Shown here: positions 7,184 to 16,030 of the stretch, piece after piece
Layout: each line of letters begins with the position of its first letter
How positions within the stretch are numbered: the first letter of the stretch is position 1
Assembly: GCF_030512175.1 (NCBI RefSeq)
Contig: NZ_JAULBL010000002.1
Coordinates: 2,106,149 to 2,170,148, forward strand
Origin: Paeniglutamicibacter sulfureus
GTDB lineage: Bacteria > Actinomycetota > Actinomycetes > Actinomycetales > Micrococcaceae
DNA length: 64,000 bases
Direction of reading: 5' to 3'
Program-made: the position numbers and the translations under genes
Notes under the pieces: model-generated
What the model was told of the DNA's origin: nothing
The model's database searches: none
What the model saw: only the letters and a program-made list of their open reading frames with translations

Positions 7184-8593
7184 ATGGTGTTGTTGCGTGC
7201 CTCGAAAAAACCGGTCCCGAAGCGGGGCAACCCTTGGGCGCCGGCCCGCTGGGTCGGATTCCTGAAACGGGTGGTGCTGCACCCGGTACGCATTGTTCCC
7301 CTCGCCTACCTCTGCATGATTTCGATCGGCACACTCCTGCTGATGCTTCCCGCAGCACGCACCGAGGACGCCGGTGGAGGGTTCATGCCGGCGTTGTTCA
7401 CCGCCGTCTCGGCGGTGTGCGTGACGGGACTGATCACCGTGGACACGCCAACATTCTGGACGCCCTTCGGGCACACCGTCATCCTCGGACTCATCCAGGC
7501 CGGCGGATTCGGCATCATGTCGCTCGGAACACTCCTGGCACTGATGCTTCGGAAGAAGATCGGCCTCCACGGACAACTCGTTGCACAGTCTGAAACCCAT
7601 ACCCTCAACCTGGGCGACGTGCGGGGTGTGCTTTTCCGGGTGGCCCGGATCATGCTCCTCTTCGAGGGCGCCACGGCCATCTTCCTCGCAGGCAGGTACT
7701 GGATCGCCTACCAGGAGAATCCCCTCGAGGCCCTGTGGCACGGCGTCTTCCATGCGGTCTCGGCCTTCAACAACGCAGGCTTCGCCTTGTACAGTGACAA
7801 CCTCATCGGCTTCGCTCAGGACCCTTGGATCATCATCCCGATCTGTCTGGCCCTGATTTCCGGCGGCCTGGGGTTCCCCGTGCTCATCGAGCTCAGGCGG
7901 CAGGGATTCAGGTTTGGGTCGTGGACCGTCCACGCCCGTCTGACCATCTATGGCACCGTCGCTCTCCTGTTCCTCGGAACACTCATGTTTGCCGCCGTCG
8001 AATGGAACCGGCAGGAAACCCTGGGCGGATTCTCCCCGGGAGGCAAGCTGCTCGCTGCGGTGGCCGGTGGGGTGTTCCCCCGAACCGCCGGCTTCAATAG
8101 CATCGACTACGCCGCCGCCGCGTCCGAAACGCTTTTCATCACCGACATCCTGATGTTCATCGGCGGCGGCAGCGCGGGCACGGCCGGCGGCATCAAGATC
8201 GCCACGTTCCTCGTGCTGGGCTACTCCATCTGGAACGAGGTTCGCGGCAACGGGCAGGTGAACATCGCCCACCGCAGCATCTCTTCCTCGGTGCAGCGCC
8301 AGGCCCTCACCGTCGCACTGCTCGGTGTCGCCGCGGTCATCATTGGAACGCTCCTGCTGCTCACTTTTACGGACCACACACTGGAAAAGACGCTGTTCGA
8401 AGCGACCTCTGCCTTCGGAACCGTCGGCCTGAGCGCCGGTATCACCGCGGGCCTGCCGACGAATGCCCAATTGGTACTCATCGTCCTGATGTTCCTCGGC
8501 CGGATCGGCACGGTCACCGTGAGCACCGCACTGGCTCTCTCCCTCCGGCCCAGGCTCTTCCGGCTACCGGAAGAGCGGCCCATCATCGGCTGA
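7184..8593 (+). CDS. TrkH/KtrB-family potassium uptake membrane protein
   Basis: The 469-residue membrane protein has the four pore repeats of the Trk/Ktr/HKT superfamily. The selectivity-filter loops are SAVCVTGLITVDT, SAFNNAGFALYS, GVFPRTAGFNSID and SAFGTVGLSAGI, each centred on the conserved Gly. Length and the compact N-terminus are closer to KtrB than to E. coli TrkH. It would import potassium together with a cytoplasmic TrkA/KtrA subunit, which is not encoded in this window. GGAGG lies nine bases before the ATG. It is divergent from the KdpDE-like pair with under 90 bases between them, so shared control is likely. Confidence 0.9.
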   Translation: MVLLRASKKPVPKRGNPWAPARWVGFLKRVVLHPVRIVPLAYLCMISIGTLLLMLPAARTEDAGGGFMPALFTAVSAVCVTGLITVDTPTFWTPFGHTVILGLIQAGGFGIMSLGTLLALMLRKKIGLHGQLVAQSETHTLNLGDVRGVLFRVARIMLLFEGATAIFLAGRYWIAYQENPLEALWHGVFHAVSAFNNAGFALYSDNLIGFAQDPWIIIPICLALISGGLGFPVLIELRRQGFRFGSWTVHARLTIYGTVALLFLGTLMFAAVEWNRQETLGGFSPGGKLLAAVAGGVFPRTAGFNSIDYAAAASETLFITDILMFIGGGSAGTAGGIKIATFLVLGYSIWNEVRGNGQVNIAHRSISSSVQRQALTVALLGVAAVIIGTLLLLTFTDHTLEKTLFEATSAFGTVGLSAGITAGLPTNAQLVLIVLMFLGRIGTVTVSTALALSLRPRLFRLPEERPIIG

Positions 8594-8597
8594 CCCA

Positions 8598-8628
8598 GCG
8601 GGCTGCGGCTGACTTCCGCGGAGCCCGC
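8598..8628 (+). terminator. Hairpin after trkH-like gene
   Basis: GCGGGCT-GCGG and CCGC-g-AGCCCGC form a GC-rich stem with a 7-base loop starting five bases past the transporter stop. There is no T tract. As the next gene is convergent, this probably ends transcription from one or both sides. Confidence 0.45.
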
Positions 8629-8703
8629 CGGCTCATCTCCGGTGCAGCCGCGCCAGCGGCAGCGCGACCCGGTGAAGGACCCGTGGTGCAGCACCCGCGG
8701 GGA

Positions 8704-9516
8704 TCAGGCCTCCAGGAAAGCGACAGCAGCGTTCTTGAACTCGCGGCTGGTCACCGCGTTGGCGTGGTCGCGGCCGGTGAGCCAGAGGATCGACTTCTCG
8801 GTGTCGCGGGTGGCGAGCAACTCGGTGAGCCGCGGCATGGTGGTGGCCAGCGAGTCGCCGTCTCCGGCAACCAGCAGCGTGGGCATGGTGGGAATCATTT
8901 GTTCGGGGGAGAAGGGCTCGGTCTTAATGGCCTGGATCATGCTCATGAGCGAGAACATGTCGTTGGATTCCACGGTTTGGGCCATGCGCAGCAAGTCCGC
9001 CGTAGATTCGTCGGCGATCGAGGTGCCGTCGGCCAAATAGAGTTGGGCGGCGTTCAGGTCAAAGGAGGCCAGCGGGTCGATGCTGGCCGGACCGCCAAGC
9101 ACCAGCCGGTTCACCAGTTGCGGCTGGGTGCCGCCGAATTCCCATGCCAGGCGGGCGCCGAGGGAATAGCCGACCAGATCGACGCCGCTGAGTGCGTCGC
9201 TTGGCGAGAGCGTGGTGACCCCGTGGTCCATCAGTAGCTGCAGCAGGTCCGCGCGCATCCGGCTGGGCGTGTAGGCGTCCAGGTCCTCGGGAGCCGGGGA
9301 GGTGCCGTGGCCGGGCAGGTCCACTGCCAGCACCTTGCGTCCGGCCTCGGTGAGGCTGCGGATCCATCCGGACTTCACCCAGTTCAGGACGCTGGAGGAG
9401 GCAAAGCCGTGCAGCAGGACCACCGGTCGCAGCGTCGTGGAGGAGCCGGGCTCGTAGACGGTCAGGCCCAGGGCGTTGGCGGTGCCTTCGACAAGGTGCT
9501 CGTGTGTGGATTCCAT
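8704..9516 (-). CDS. Alpha/beta hydrolase
   Basis: This 270-residue cytoplasmic protein has the alpha/beta-hydrolase fold. Visible elements are the oxyanion strand VVLLHGFASSS, a DLPGHGTS loop, the nucleophile elbow GYSLGA with Ser118, a likely acid in the LLVAGDGDS strand and the catalytic His in the GRDHANAV segment. The usual nucleophile motif GxSxG is complete. Sequence alone does not tell esterase from lactonase, epoxide hydrolase or other activities. The ATG is preceded by AAGGATC. It lies about 100 bases downstream of the DUF6493-like gene on the same strand but has its own ribosome site. Confidence 0.85.
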   Translation of the reverse strand: MESTHEHLVEGTANALGLTVYEPGSSTTLRPVVLLHGFASSSVLNWVKSGWIRSLTEAGRKVLAVDLPGHGTSPAPEDLDAYTPSRMRADLLQLLMDHGVTTLSPSDALSGVDLVGYSLGARLAWEFGGTQPQLVNRLVLGGPASIDPLASFDLNAAQLYLADGTSIADESTADLLRMAQTVESNDMFSLMSMIQAIKTEPFSPEQMIPTMPTLLVAGDGDSLATTMPRLTELLATRDTEKSILWLTGRDHANAVTSREFKNAAVAFLEA

Positions 9517-9613
9517 GAGGCAGATCCTTCCAGAATAGTGGTGGCTTGGCGAGTTGCTTCGACGCTCCGGAGGTGAGCGGGGCCGGCACCCGCCGCTCCA
9601 TGTGGAGCACCTG

Positions 9614-12145
9614 CTACAGCGCCAGGAGTCCTTTGGCGTTCCGTGCCGCGATAGAGGTGCCCCAAAAACCCTTCAGCCAGGCGCGCAGTTCGGCGGACTC
9701 CGGCGGGACATGCGCACGGATGCATTCCTCCAGATACACGCCCAGGAGCTTGCCGACACCATGCTGGGCACGTTCCAAGCGGGGCAGCAAATGGGCCAGC
9801 ACCTCCCGGGTCGCGGTGGCCGCGGAGCCGGAGATGCCGGCGGCATCTGCCAACGACGCGGCCCAGCGAGAAAGGACGCATGCCCGGGCACAGTGCGCCA
9901 GGGCTGCGGCAAACGGTTCGGCTCCCATTCGCTCCGGAATCGCCAGCGCGAACAGCTCGGAGGCACGGATACGGACCTCGGCTCGCTGGGCGGCCAGGCC
10001 CAAGGCCAGGAGTTCGGCGGTCGGCCCCTCCCACCGTCCGGCATGCACTTCCAGTGCGGCCAGGACAGCATCCTCCACCTCGGGGTCCGGCGTCTCCATC
10101 GCGCGGTTCAACCAGGAGATGGACGCGGCGGCCAGCGAGAGGGTGCTGGGCGGGAATGCCATCGCGCTTTGGCGGATTTCCAGTGCGGAAGCAACCTGGA
10201 AGGCATCGGCGGCGGACGGAATGATGCTGGGGAACTCCGCCGACGCCCGGCCTTGGGGACCTGCGTCGGCCTTGACCTTCCACCAGGTGTAGCTCCGCAG
10301 CTTCCCGCCATCCTTGAACGTTGAGGTCTCGGATTTCCAGCGGAGGCAGAGTGTGGCGGGATGCCCCTGTCCCGCAACTGCCAGTCCCGCCTCCAGCAGG
10401 TGGCCGTCAATGGCAAAGGGCGCGCGGGCCCGTGCGGCGGCCACCCACCAGGCTGCGTCGTTGATTGCCGCCGGCGGGCCGCCCAATGCGTACGCAATGG
10501 CGTTGCCGGCCTCCGTGCCCGCGGGGCGGACATCGGCCTTTTGCAGTTGTTCGAGTGCGGCGGGACGATTCTCTGGTGCCAGGCGCAGCAATGCGGCCAG
10601 GGTATCGAAACGAAGGGGATCCCTGCCTGCCGCGTCGTTGGCCAGGAAACGGGCCACCAGTGCGGCGGGCTCGATCCAGCCGCATGTTGCGGTGGGCGTC
10701 GCCAGCAGTACCCGGTGCTCCGCGCGTTCCTGCAGGATCTCTATGACTTCCCGCACCCGTTTGTACAGCACCGGAACGATCGAGCGGTCTTCGGGCCACG
10801 AAACCTTCGACTCCTGGTCTTGCCCCGAGCGCCGCGCGCGCGTCGGCGGCCTGAACCTGAAGTCCGGATCGGCACCGGCAAAGATCAGTTCCGCCACCAC
10901 GTTTTCGTTGTTCCCGCCGAGTTTGGCCGCGCGCCGGGCCAGCGGGCGCAACAGCTCGCATGCATCCCGGGAGGCCAGCCGGGACAGCGCCAATTCGAAG
11001 GCAACCGGGTCGCCCGGATTTTCCAGGAGCATCGCCAGGTGCTCCTGCATCTCGGACTCGGCCCAGTCGGGGACCGGAACGGGGTGCGGCCACGGCGGTT
11101 GGCGCGGCACCTCGGCAATGCTCGTTCCCGCCGGGGAGGCGAGGGTAGCCGGGGATCCGGAGGAAGCGGCCCGGGGCAGGCGTGCTGCGAACTCGATGGA
11201 CACGGCGGGCGACAAACCCGGCGACCCGGCACGCAGCAGGTCATCCCGGCCGAAATCCGCCAGCAAGGCGGTGGCCGCCCGCTGCACGTCGTGGTGTGGG
11301 TGGTCCATCCCCGCTTGGGCGGCGGCAAAAAGCCCGGTCCCGGCAATCCCTGCAGCGTTGCCGGCCATGGACCGAAGAATGGCCAGGACCTTCAGCGCCG
11401 AGGTCTTGGGGGCGGCCAGGGCGGGCGCGGCATGGCGGATGAACCCCTCGGAATCAAGCGTTCCCGCCCGGTGCAACAGTTGTGCCTGCCGCACCGCCAG
11501 TGCCGTGGTGGCGGAATTGTTCGAGGCCAGCAGGCGGAGCAGCTCGCCCTGGTTGTTCCGGGCCTCGGCGGCGTCGGGCGCCAGGGCGTCATGCAGCCTG
11601 GAAAACCAGCCGGCGCGGTAGGCGGAGAAATCCCGGTTCAACGCCTCGAGGCAGCTGCGCAGCACGCGAGATCGCTCGAGGGTTCCCTCGGCAACCAGCG
11701 CCAGGATGGTATCCGTCCAGGTATGGTTCTCGTCGCTGTACTTGTCGACGTTTGCCAGGGAGATCTCACCGCCGCCCTCCACTTCGAAGAACCGCCAGAA
11801 AACCTGTTCGCGCAGGTAGTCGTCGTGCCTCAGCATGAACTTCCGGACCCCGCCGGTGTCGGAGCGTCCGCCGAGGTGGCCCACGGCCGCCAGGACGTAG
11901 TCGTCGTCGTGCACCAATTGCACGCAGTGGAAGAGTTCGGCCAGCCGCACGGACACAAAGTCCCGGCGCTGCGTCCATCTCCTGGACAGCTCCCGGATGT
12001 CTTTCTCGGCGTACGCCGCGGGCTCGGCGGGGTCGGTGACCTTGAGCAGCTGCTCATTCAGGGACGCCAGATCGGTGCCCGGCCGCCCAACCAGGGTATC
12101 GAGGTCCTGGTCGAATTCCCACCACTGGTAGGGCCGCCGGCTCAC
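9614..12145 (-). CDS. Large DUF6493-like protein, partner of SWIM protein
   Basis: An 843-residue soluble protein with Ala/Leu/Arg-rich helical repeats that resemble HEAT/ARM repeats. It has no catalytic motif I recognise and no signal peptide. I assign it to the DUF6493-type proteins found beside SWIM zinc-finger genes in actinobacteria; this is from family memory and is moderately sure. The GTG start overlaps the SWIM stop as GTGA, so the two are translationally coupled and probably work together. The open frame continues upstream across the SWIM gene, but that part is antisense-frame noise. Its N-terminal region (about 1-250) is the most conserved-looking part, with segments such as PYQWWEFDQDLD. 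Confidence 0.7.
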   Translation of the reverse strand: MSRRPYQWWEFDQDLDTLVGRPGTDLASLNEQLLKVTDPAEPAAYAEKDIRELSRRWTQRRDFVSVRLAELFHCVQLVHDDDYVLAAVGHLGGRSDTGGVRKFMLRHDDYLREQVFWRFFEVEGGGEISLANVDKYSDENHTWTDTILALVAEGTLERSRVLRSCLEALNRDFSAYRAGWFSRLHDALAPDAAEARNNQGELLRLLASNNSATTALAVRQAQLLHRAGTLDSEGFIRHAAPALAAPKTSALKVLAILRSMAGNAAGIAGTGLFAAAQAGMDHPHHDVQRAATALLADFGRDDLLRAGSPGLSPAVSIEFAARLPRAASSGSPATLASPAGTSIAEVPRQPPWPHPVPVPDWAESEMQEHLAMLLENPGDPVAFELALSRLASRDACELLRPLARRAAKLGGNNENVVAELIFAGADPDFRFRPPTRARRSGQDQESKVSWPEDRSIVPVLYKRVREVIEILQERAEHRVLLATPTATCGWIEPAALVARFLANDAAGRDPLRFDTLAALLRLAPENRPAALEQLQKADVRPAGTEAGNAIAYALGGPPAAINDAAWWVAAARARAPFAIDGHLLEAGLAVAGQGHPATLCLRWKSETSTFKDGGKLRSYTWWKVKADAGPQGRASAEFPSIIPSAADAFQVASALEIRQSAMAFPPSTLSLAAASISWLNRAMETPDPEVEDAVLAALEVHAGRWEGPTAELLALGLAAQRAEVRIRASELFALAIPERMGAEPFAAALAHCARACVLSRWAASLADAAGISGSAATATREVLAHLLPRLERAQHGVGKLLGVYLEECIRAHVPPESAELRAWLKGFWGTSIAARNAKGLLAL

Positions 12146-13644
12146 GGTTCCAGCCCGTCTGGCACCTGGGGTGTGCGGGATGCACCCGTTGGCGGAAACC
12201 CGGTCTCCGGCTGCGCGATGCGGGCGGCCAGGATGTGCTTGCAGGGGCCGCGCCCGTCGCGGTGGGTCGCAAACCAGGGGCAGCTGCAACTGTCGGTTCC
12301 GCCGTCCCGCTGGCGCACCACGTACTCGTTGCCACCCGAATGCACCGTGAACCCACGGACGTCCGCCCCGCCGCGCGGTTCGCCCCACGCGGCCGACAGG
12401 GGCCGTACCGCGCCGAGGGAAGCCAGCCGTTGCGCGTCGGCCAGGCGGGAGTTCAGTCCCGTCGCGAAGGCGGTGTCCAGGGGCAGGGGGCGATGGAAGT
12501 AGAATCCTTCGGCGACGTCGAAGCCGACCTGCCCGGAGATTGCCAGCACCGCGAGCGCGTCCGTCACCGCAGGAATGCGGAGCCCTGTTCGCCGGCCCAG
12601 ATCCGGGATGTCGATGGAGGAATCGAGGGCCAGGGCAGAATCGAGAAGCAGTGCATTCCGGGGAGCCGAGTCGGAGGACAGCCGGTGCAACACCCCGCCC
12701 TCGCCGGAAAACCCGCGCGACTTCCCGGGGCTGAGCGTCAGGCTCAGGCGGGCGCCGGGCATGTCCAGCACCCAGCAGCTGGCCGCGGGAAGCGAGTCGG
12801 CATCGATGTCCGGTCCGTAGGCGCGCAGGCCCGTGGCAAAACGCAACAACGGACCCAGGGCCAGCAGGCGTTCGGGACCGGCGAGGCACACGGCACCCCG
12901 GGCGGGCCGCGAGGCCGTGCGCAGAGATCGGGCGGCCCGGGCGGCCCACAACACCGTGCCGGTGGAGCTGGTGCGGGGCAGGGACCCGATGAAGCGCTTG
13001 GCTTCCGCGGGCCCCAGCTCGTGGCGCAGTTTCATTGCGGTGCCCGAGGCCTGGACCTCGCACAGGCCCCTGAGCCAGCGGTTCGGCAGCTCGACCCGTT
13101 CCTCGGTCCGCTCGGAATCCATGGTGCGCACCCGAACGTCGGCTTCCCCGATGGCAAGGTGCAGGGGCTCGCCGTGGCGCAGCCCGGCCAGAGCCTGTCG
13201 CAGGGGTGGGTTGATGTCGATGTTCGTCACTCCGCTGGCCGTGAACTCGGTGTCCAGCGACGCGGCCGGGATATCGAGCCGGGCGTGGACACCGCAGCAG
13301 GCGCTGAAGGATTCGAAGCGCAATCCCGCGGGCGTCGAGGTGATAACCGGATCCGCCGCGCGCAGGATGGCGGCAAGCATTCCGGGCGGCACGTAGAACC
13401 GGGTACGGGCTACCCTGGCCACCACGAGCAGGGCCTGGGCCACGGCCAGGGGATTCGCGGGGAACCCGGCGTAGAAATACGGATGGGCAACCGGCGTTCG
13501 GCTCGCGTCCATCCCGCCGCTGGTGGCCAGGTGCATGCGGGCCGTTCCCGCCTGGTCTTCCAAGATCGAGACCCGGCCATACCGGTAGCACTGATCGACC
13601 GACTGCCGGCCGGGAAATTCCGGGTTCGTGAGGGGTGTGCTCAT
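12142..13644 (-). CDS. SWIM zinc-finger family protein
   Basis: This 500-residue cytoplasmic protein carries a SWIM zinc finger near its C-terminus, residues about 453-472: CSCPWFATHRDGRGPCKHIL, fitting CxCx(n)CxH. SWIM domains bind zinc and mediate nucleic-acid or protein contacts. The first 430 residues have no domain I can name. AAGGTGA lies seven bases before the ATG. Related SWIM genes often occur with MoxR ATPase and VWA genes; here only the DUF6493-like partner is present. Its substrate and role are unknown; a part in a multi-protein assembly, perhaps linked to DNA or RNA, is inference. Confidence 0.85.
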   Translation of the reverse strand: MSTPLTNPEFPGRQSVDQCYRYGRVSILEDQAGTARMHLATSGGMDASRTPVAHPYFYAGFPANPLAVAQALLVVARVARTRFYVPPGMLAAILRAADPVITSTPAGLRFESFSACCGVHARLDIPAASLDTEFTASGVTNIDINPPLRQALAGLRHGEPLHLAIGEADVRVRTMDSERTEERVELPNRWLRGLCEVQASGTAMKLRHELGPAEAKRFIGSLPRTSSTGTVLWAARAARSLRTASRPARGAVCLAGPERLLALGPLLRFATGLRAYGPDIDADSLPAASCWVLDMPGARLSLTLSPGKSRGFSGEGGVLHRLSSDSAPRNALLLDSALALDSSIDIPDLGRRTGLRIPAVTDALAVLAISGQVGFDVAEGFYFHRPLPLDTAFATGLNSRLADAQRLASLGAVRPLSAAWGEPRGGADVRGFTVHSGGNEYVVRQRDGGTDSCSCPWFATHRDGRGPCKHILAARIAQPETGFPPTGASRTPQVPDGLEP

Positions 13645-13706
13645 GGACGGGTCACCTTCTCGCGATGGCCACCTGCGGGAGGCCGCGTGGGCTCATTGGT
13701 CCCATG

Positions 13707-14021
13707 CTAACCGAGACGGTCGGCCGATAGGTGTTCGATGGCCTCGAAATGTTCGACCACCGGGAACGGCTCGTAGAAGCGATGCAGCAGGCGCTTCCAT
13801 TCGAGGTAGTTCGCCGAACCCCGGAAGCCAATGGTGTGGGCTTCGACCGACTCCCAGGAGACCAGCAATAGGAAGTGGTTGGGGGTCTCGATGCTGCGTG
13901 AGAGCTGCAGGCCGAGGAAGCCGTCGGTGGCGGCGATGAGCGGGCGCGCCTGTTCGAAGGCGGCCATGAATTCCTCTTCCATTCCGATGATGACTGGCAA
14001 CAATGCGTGTTCGGTGATCAT
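13707..14021 (-). CDS. Antibiotic biosynthesis monooxygenase (ABM) domain protein
   Basis: The 104-residue single-domain protein has the ABM ferredoxin-like fold. Clues are ALLPVIIGMEEEFMAAFEQA, the GFLGLQLSRSIETPNHFLLL block and SWESVEAHTIGFRGS followed by a FYEPFPVVEHF tail. Such proteins are cofactor-free oxygenases or heme-related enzymes, but many act on unknown substrates. I chose the internal ATG (MITEHALLPV) over a longer frame because the extra residues are basic and do not fit the family. It follows the SRPBCC gene on the same strand. Confidence 0.8.
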   Translation of the reverse strand: MITEHALLPVIIGMEEEFMAAFEQARPLIAATDGFLGLQLSRSIETPNHFLLLVSWESVEAHTIGFRGSANYLEWKRLLHRFYEPFPVVEHFEAIEHLSADRLG

Positions 14022-14148
14022 GTTTCCCAGTCTGCACCAGTGGCGCGCCCCGACGCGAAACGGAGTCGCGGACCTGCGTGTCCGCGCCACAACGCCGCTG
14101 CGCCCACCACCCTGGCAGGGGAGCCGGGCGGGCGCAGCGACCTGCGGG

Positions 14149-14595
14149 TCAGCGGTCCGCTGCTCCGGATTCGAGGAGCTCCTTGAGCTTCCTCAGGTCC
14201 TTGCCCATGGCATGGCGCATCAAGGGGGCCATCAGGAAGCCGGCCACCTTGGAAAAACCTGCCGGCTCGCCGGTGTTGGCCAGCACCATGCGGGTTGCCG
14301 AACCCTCGTCGTTCCACGTGTAGGTGGTTTGCATGGGGAAGGGGCCCTGGGCGGTGCGCATGACCAGCCTGCTGCCGGGCACCCATTCGACGAACTCGTA
14401 GGTGTACTTCAGCTCGCGCCCCAGGAAGCGGGCACCGAAATCCACGAGCGTGCCCACACCCACCGGCGGGCCGCCGCGGTGAACGGCCGAACCGATGTTT
14501 GCGTACCACGTGGGTGCATTGTTGGGATCGGCCGCGAACCCGGCAACGGCCGCCCGCGGCCGCTGGATCACGATCTCGCATTTGACGTCGACCAT
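14149..14595 (-). CDS. SRPBCC family protein (polyketide cyclase/START-like)
   Basis: This 148-residue protein has the helix-grip fold of the Bet v1/START superfamily: it begins MVDVKCEIVIQRPRAAVAGF, then DPNNAPTWYANI and a strand-rich middle GRELKYTYEFVEWVPGSRL, ending with a long C-terminal helix. The fold makes a hydrophobic pocket for lipids or other ligands. No catalytic residues can be named. The start has an upstream AGGAG. It lies 27 bases after the TIGR03086/AHSA1 gene and is likely part of the ArsR-controlled cluster. Confidence 0.85.
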   Translation of the reverse strand: MVDVKCEIVIQRPRAAVAGFAADPNNAPTWYANIGSAVHRGGPPVGVGTLVDFGARFLGRELKYTYEFVEWVPGSRLVMRTAQGPFPMQTTYTWNDEGSATRMVLANTGEPAGFSKVAGFLMAPLMRHAMGKDLRKLKELLESGAADR

Positions 14596-14622
14596 TGCTG
14601 CTCCTGAGGTGTTCCGGCCCGC

Positions 14623-15591
14623 TCAGCGGGCGGAAACTTCGCGGCCGGTGAAGGCCACGAGGCGTTCGAGGCTGGCTGCGGATTCGTCGACCAGGGTCTC
14701 CTGGGCAAAGCTGGCGCCGCGCATCTGCGGGCTGATGGTGTTGCGGGCCAGTGAGAGGACGTAGTCCGAGAGTGCGGGGGCGACGTCCAGTTCGGCTCCG
14801 GTGGCCGTGGCCAGGTCCCAGGCGTGGACCAGGAACTCGAGGTTCAGGATGTTCGCGACCATGGTTGCGGGCAGTTCGGCGAAGCCCATGTCGATGGTGC
14901 CCTCGAGCCCGCGCTTGGTGAAGGCCTCCAGCGTCGACTGGGCGGCGTCGGCCACTCGGGCCTCGGCCGAGGCGGAGGGGTCATCGAGCAATTCCAGGCC
15001 CAGGGCCTTGCCGATGCCGCTGACCGAACCGACCAGGTGGTCCACCAGCTGGGTGACGCTGAAGTTCTCGCACGGGGTGGGCAGGCCGTTGTCGGCCGGC
15101 TTGAGCTGGTGCAGGACGCGCTGGGCGATGGCAAGGGTTGCCTCGGCGCTGGTGAGCTCGTTGAGCGGATCGGGGACCGCTGCCCAGTCGTCGGCACCGG
15201 CGTCGCCGTCGGTCACGAAGCGCACCAGACGGTCCATGAAGTGGTTCCAGCCCTCGGTGTGCCCGGCGACTTCCTCGGTGGCCAGACCCTCGTGCAGCAG
15301 GGTGAGCCGGGTGCCGCCCTCGGTCGGCTCCAGGGTGATGGTGACCGTCGAGGTGTCGGACGCGGAGCCTTCCCAGCCCCAGTCGAAGACCAGGCGCTTG
15401 CCGGGCTCGACCTCCTTGACCTGGCCGACAGCGGAATGCCCGGGGGTGATGGTCCAGCGGTATTCGCCGCCGGCACGCAGGTCCATGCGTGCGGCGACGG
15501 TTTGCCAGCGGCGCAGCCGTTCCGGCCGGGTCACCAGTTCGAAGGCGGCCTCGGGATCGAGCGGGAGGAACACGGATTTTTCGATGGACAT
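14623..15591 (-). CDS. Fusion of AHSA1/SRPBCC domain and TIGR03086-type domain
   Basis: The 322-residue protein has two domains. Residues 1-145 are an AHSA1-like SRPBCC domain (SVFLPLDPEAAFELVTRPER, then a GGTRLTLLHEGL block). Residues 150-320 resemble the TIGR03086 / mycothiol-dependent maleylpyruvate isomerase N-terminal helical bundle, with PCENFSVTQLVDHLVGSVSG and LEFLVHAWDLATATG, where His residues would bind a metal. I chose ATG MSIEKSVFLP, which has AAGGAG seven bases upstream, over an ATG that merely overlaps the ArsR stop. Similar SRPBCC genes next to ArsR regulators are common. The reaction is unknown; mycothiol transfer is a family possibility. Confidence 0.85.
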   Translation of the reverse strand: MSIEKSVFLPLDPEAAFELVTRPERLRRWQTVAARMDLRAGGEYRWTITPGHSAVGQVKEVEPGKRLVFDWGWEGSASDTSTVTITLEPTEGGTRLTLLHEGLATEEVAGHTEGWNHFMDRLVRFVTDGDAGADDWAAVPDPLNELTSAEATLAIAQRVLHQLKPADNGLPTPCENFSVTQLVDHLVGSVSGIGKALGLELLDDPSASAEARVADAAQSTLEAFTKRGLEGTIDMGFAELPATMVANILNLEFLVHAWDLATATGAELDVAPALSDYVLSLARNTISPQMRGASFAQETLVDESAASLERLVAFTGREVSAR

Positions 15592-15611
15592 GGGGATTCT
15601 CCTTGGGGTGT

Positions 15612-15911
15612 TCATGAATTCGGGCCCGTGGCCTCGGCGACCAGCAGGTCCAGCTCCGAAGTCCAGAAGGACTCCAGCGCCCGGCGCAAGGTGGCCATCC
15701 CGGAGGGATCAAGCCGGTAGTACCGGTTTCGGCCGTCTTTCCTGGCCGTGACCAGCCCAACTTCTGCCAACAACAGCAGGTGTTGGGAGATGGCCGAGCG
15801 GGTCACGGGGAAGTGCTCGGCCAGTTTGCTGACGGTGTGTTCCCCGTCGGCAAGGATGTGGAGCAGGGCGCGCCTGGTGGGCTCGGCAGCGGTTTCCAGA
15901 ACGTCAGGCAC
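15612..15911 (-). CDS. ArsR-family transcriptional regulator
   Basis: A 99-residue winged-helix repressor. Its N-terminus (VPDVLETAAEPTRRALLHIL) and helix-turn-helix VSKLAEHFPVTRSAISQHLLLLAE followed by RKDGRNRYYRLDP are typical of the ArsR subgroup that controls SRPBCC genes. No Cys metal-binding site is visible, so the signal is probably not a metal. I chose GTG at 15911: a longer frame from 15947 would run through a palindromic operator, and starting at GTG fits the family length. No ribosome site precedes it, so the mRNA may be leaderless. It overlaps into the AHSA1 gene region as an operon. Confidence 0.85.
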   Translation of the reverse strand: MPDVLETAAEPTRRALLHILADGEHTVSKLAEHFPVTRSAISQHLLLLAEVGLVTARKDGRNRYYRLDPSGMATLRRALESFWTSELDLLVAEATGPNS

Positions 15912-15920
15912 AAAAGATAC

Positions 15921-15936
15921 GTTAGCGCTCGCTAAC
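15921..15936. promoter_or_regulatory. Probable ArsR operator
   Basis: GTTAGCG-CT-CGCTAAC is a perfect 7-bp inverted repeat ending ten bases before the ArsR GTG. It overlaps a possible minus-strand -10 element (TAACGT), so binding would shut off the operon: simple autorepression. Confidence 0.65.
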
Positions 15937-16030
15937 GCATTGCGCAACCCCCCTTGCTGCCAGGAGCTTCGACTTGTCGCCGACCTTCCGCGTCACAGGG
16001 CTTGTGGCGGGCCGCGGCGCGCCGTATTCT

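Noticed and set aside
12146-13591. N-terminal extension of the DUF6493-like frame to 1,325 residues
   Set aside because: The extra part overlaps the SWIM gene in another frame and reads as Arg/Gly/Pro-rich noise. The GTGA overlap at 12142-12145 gives a natural start.
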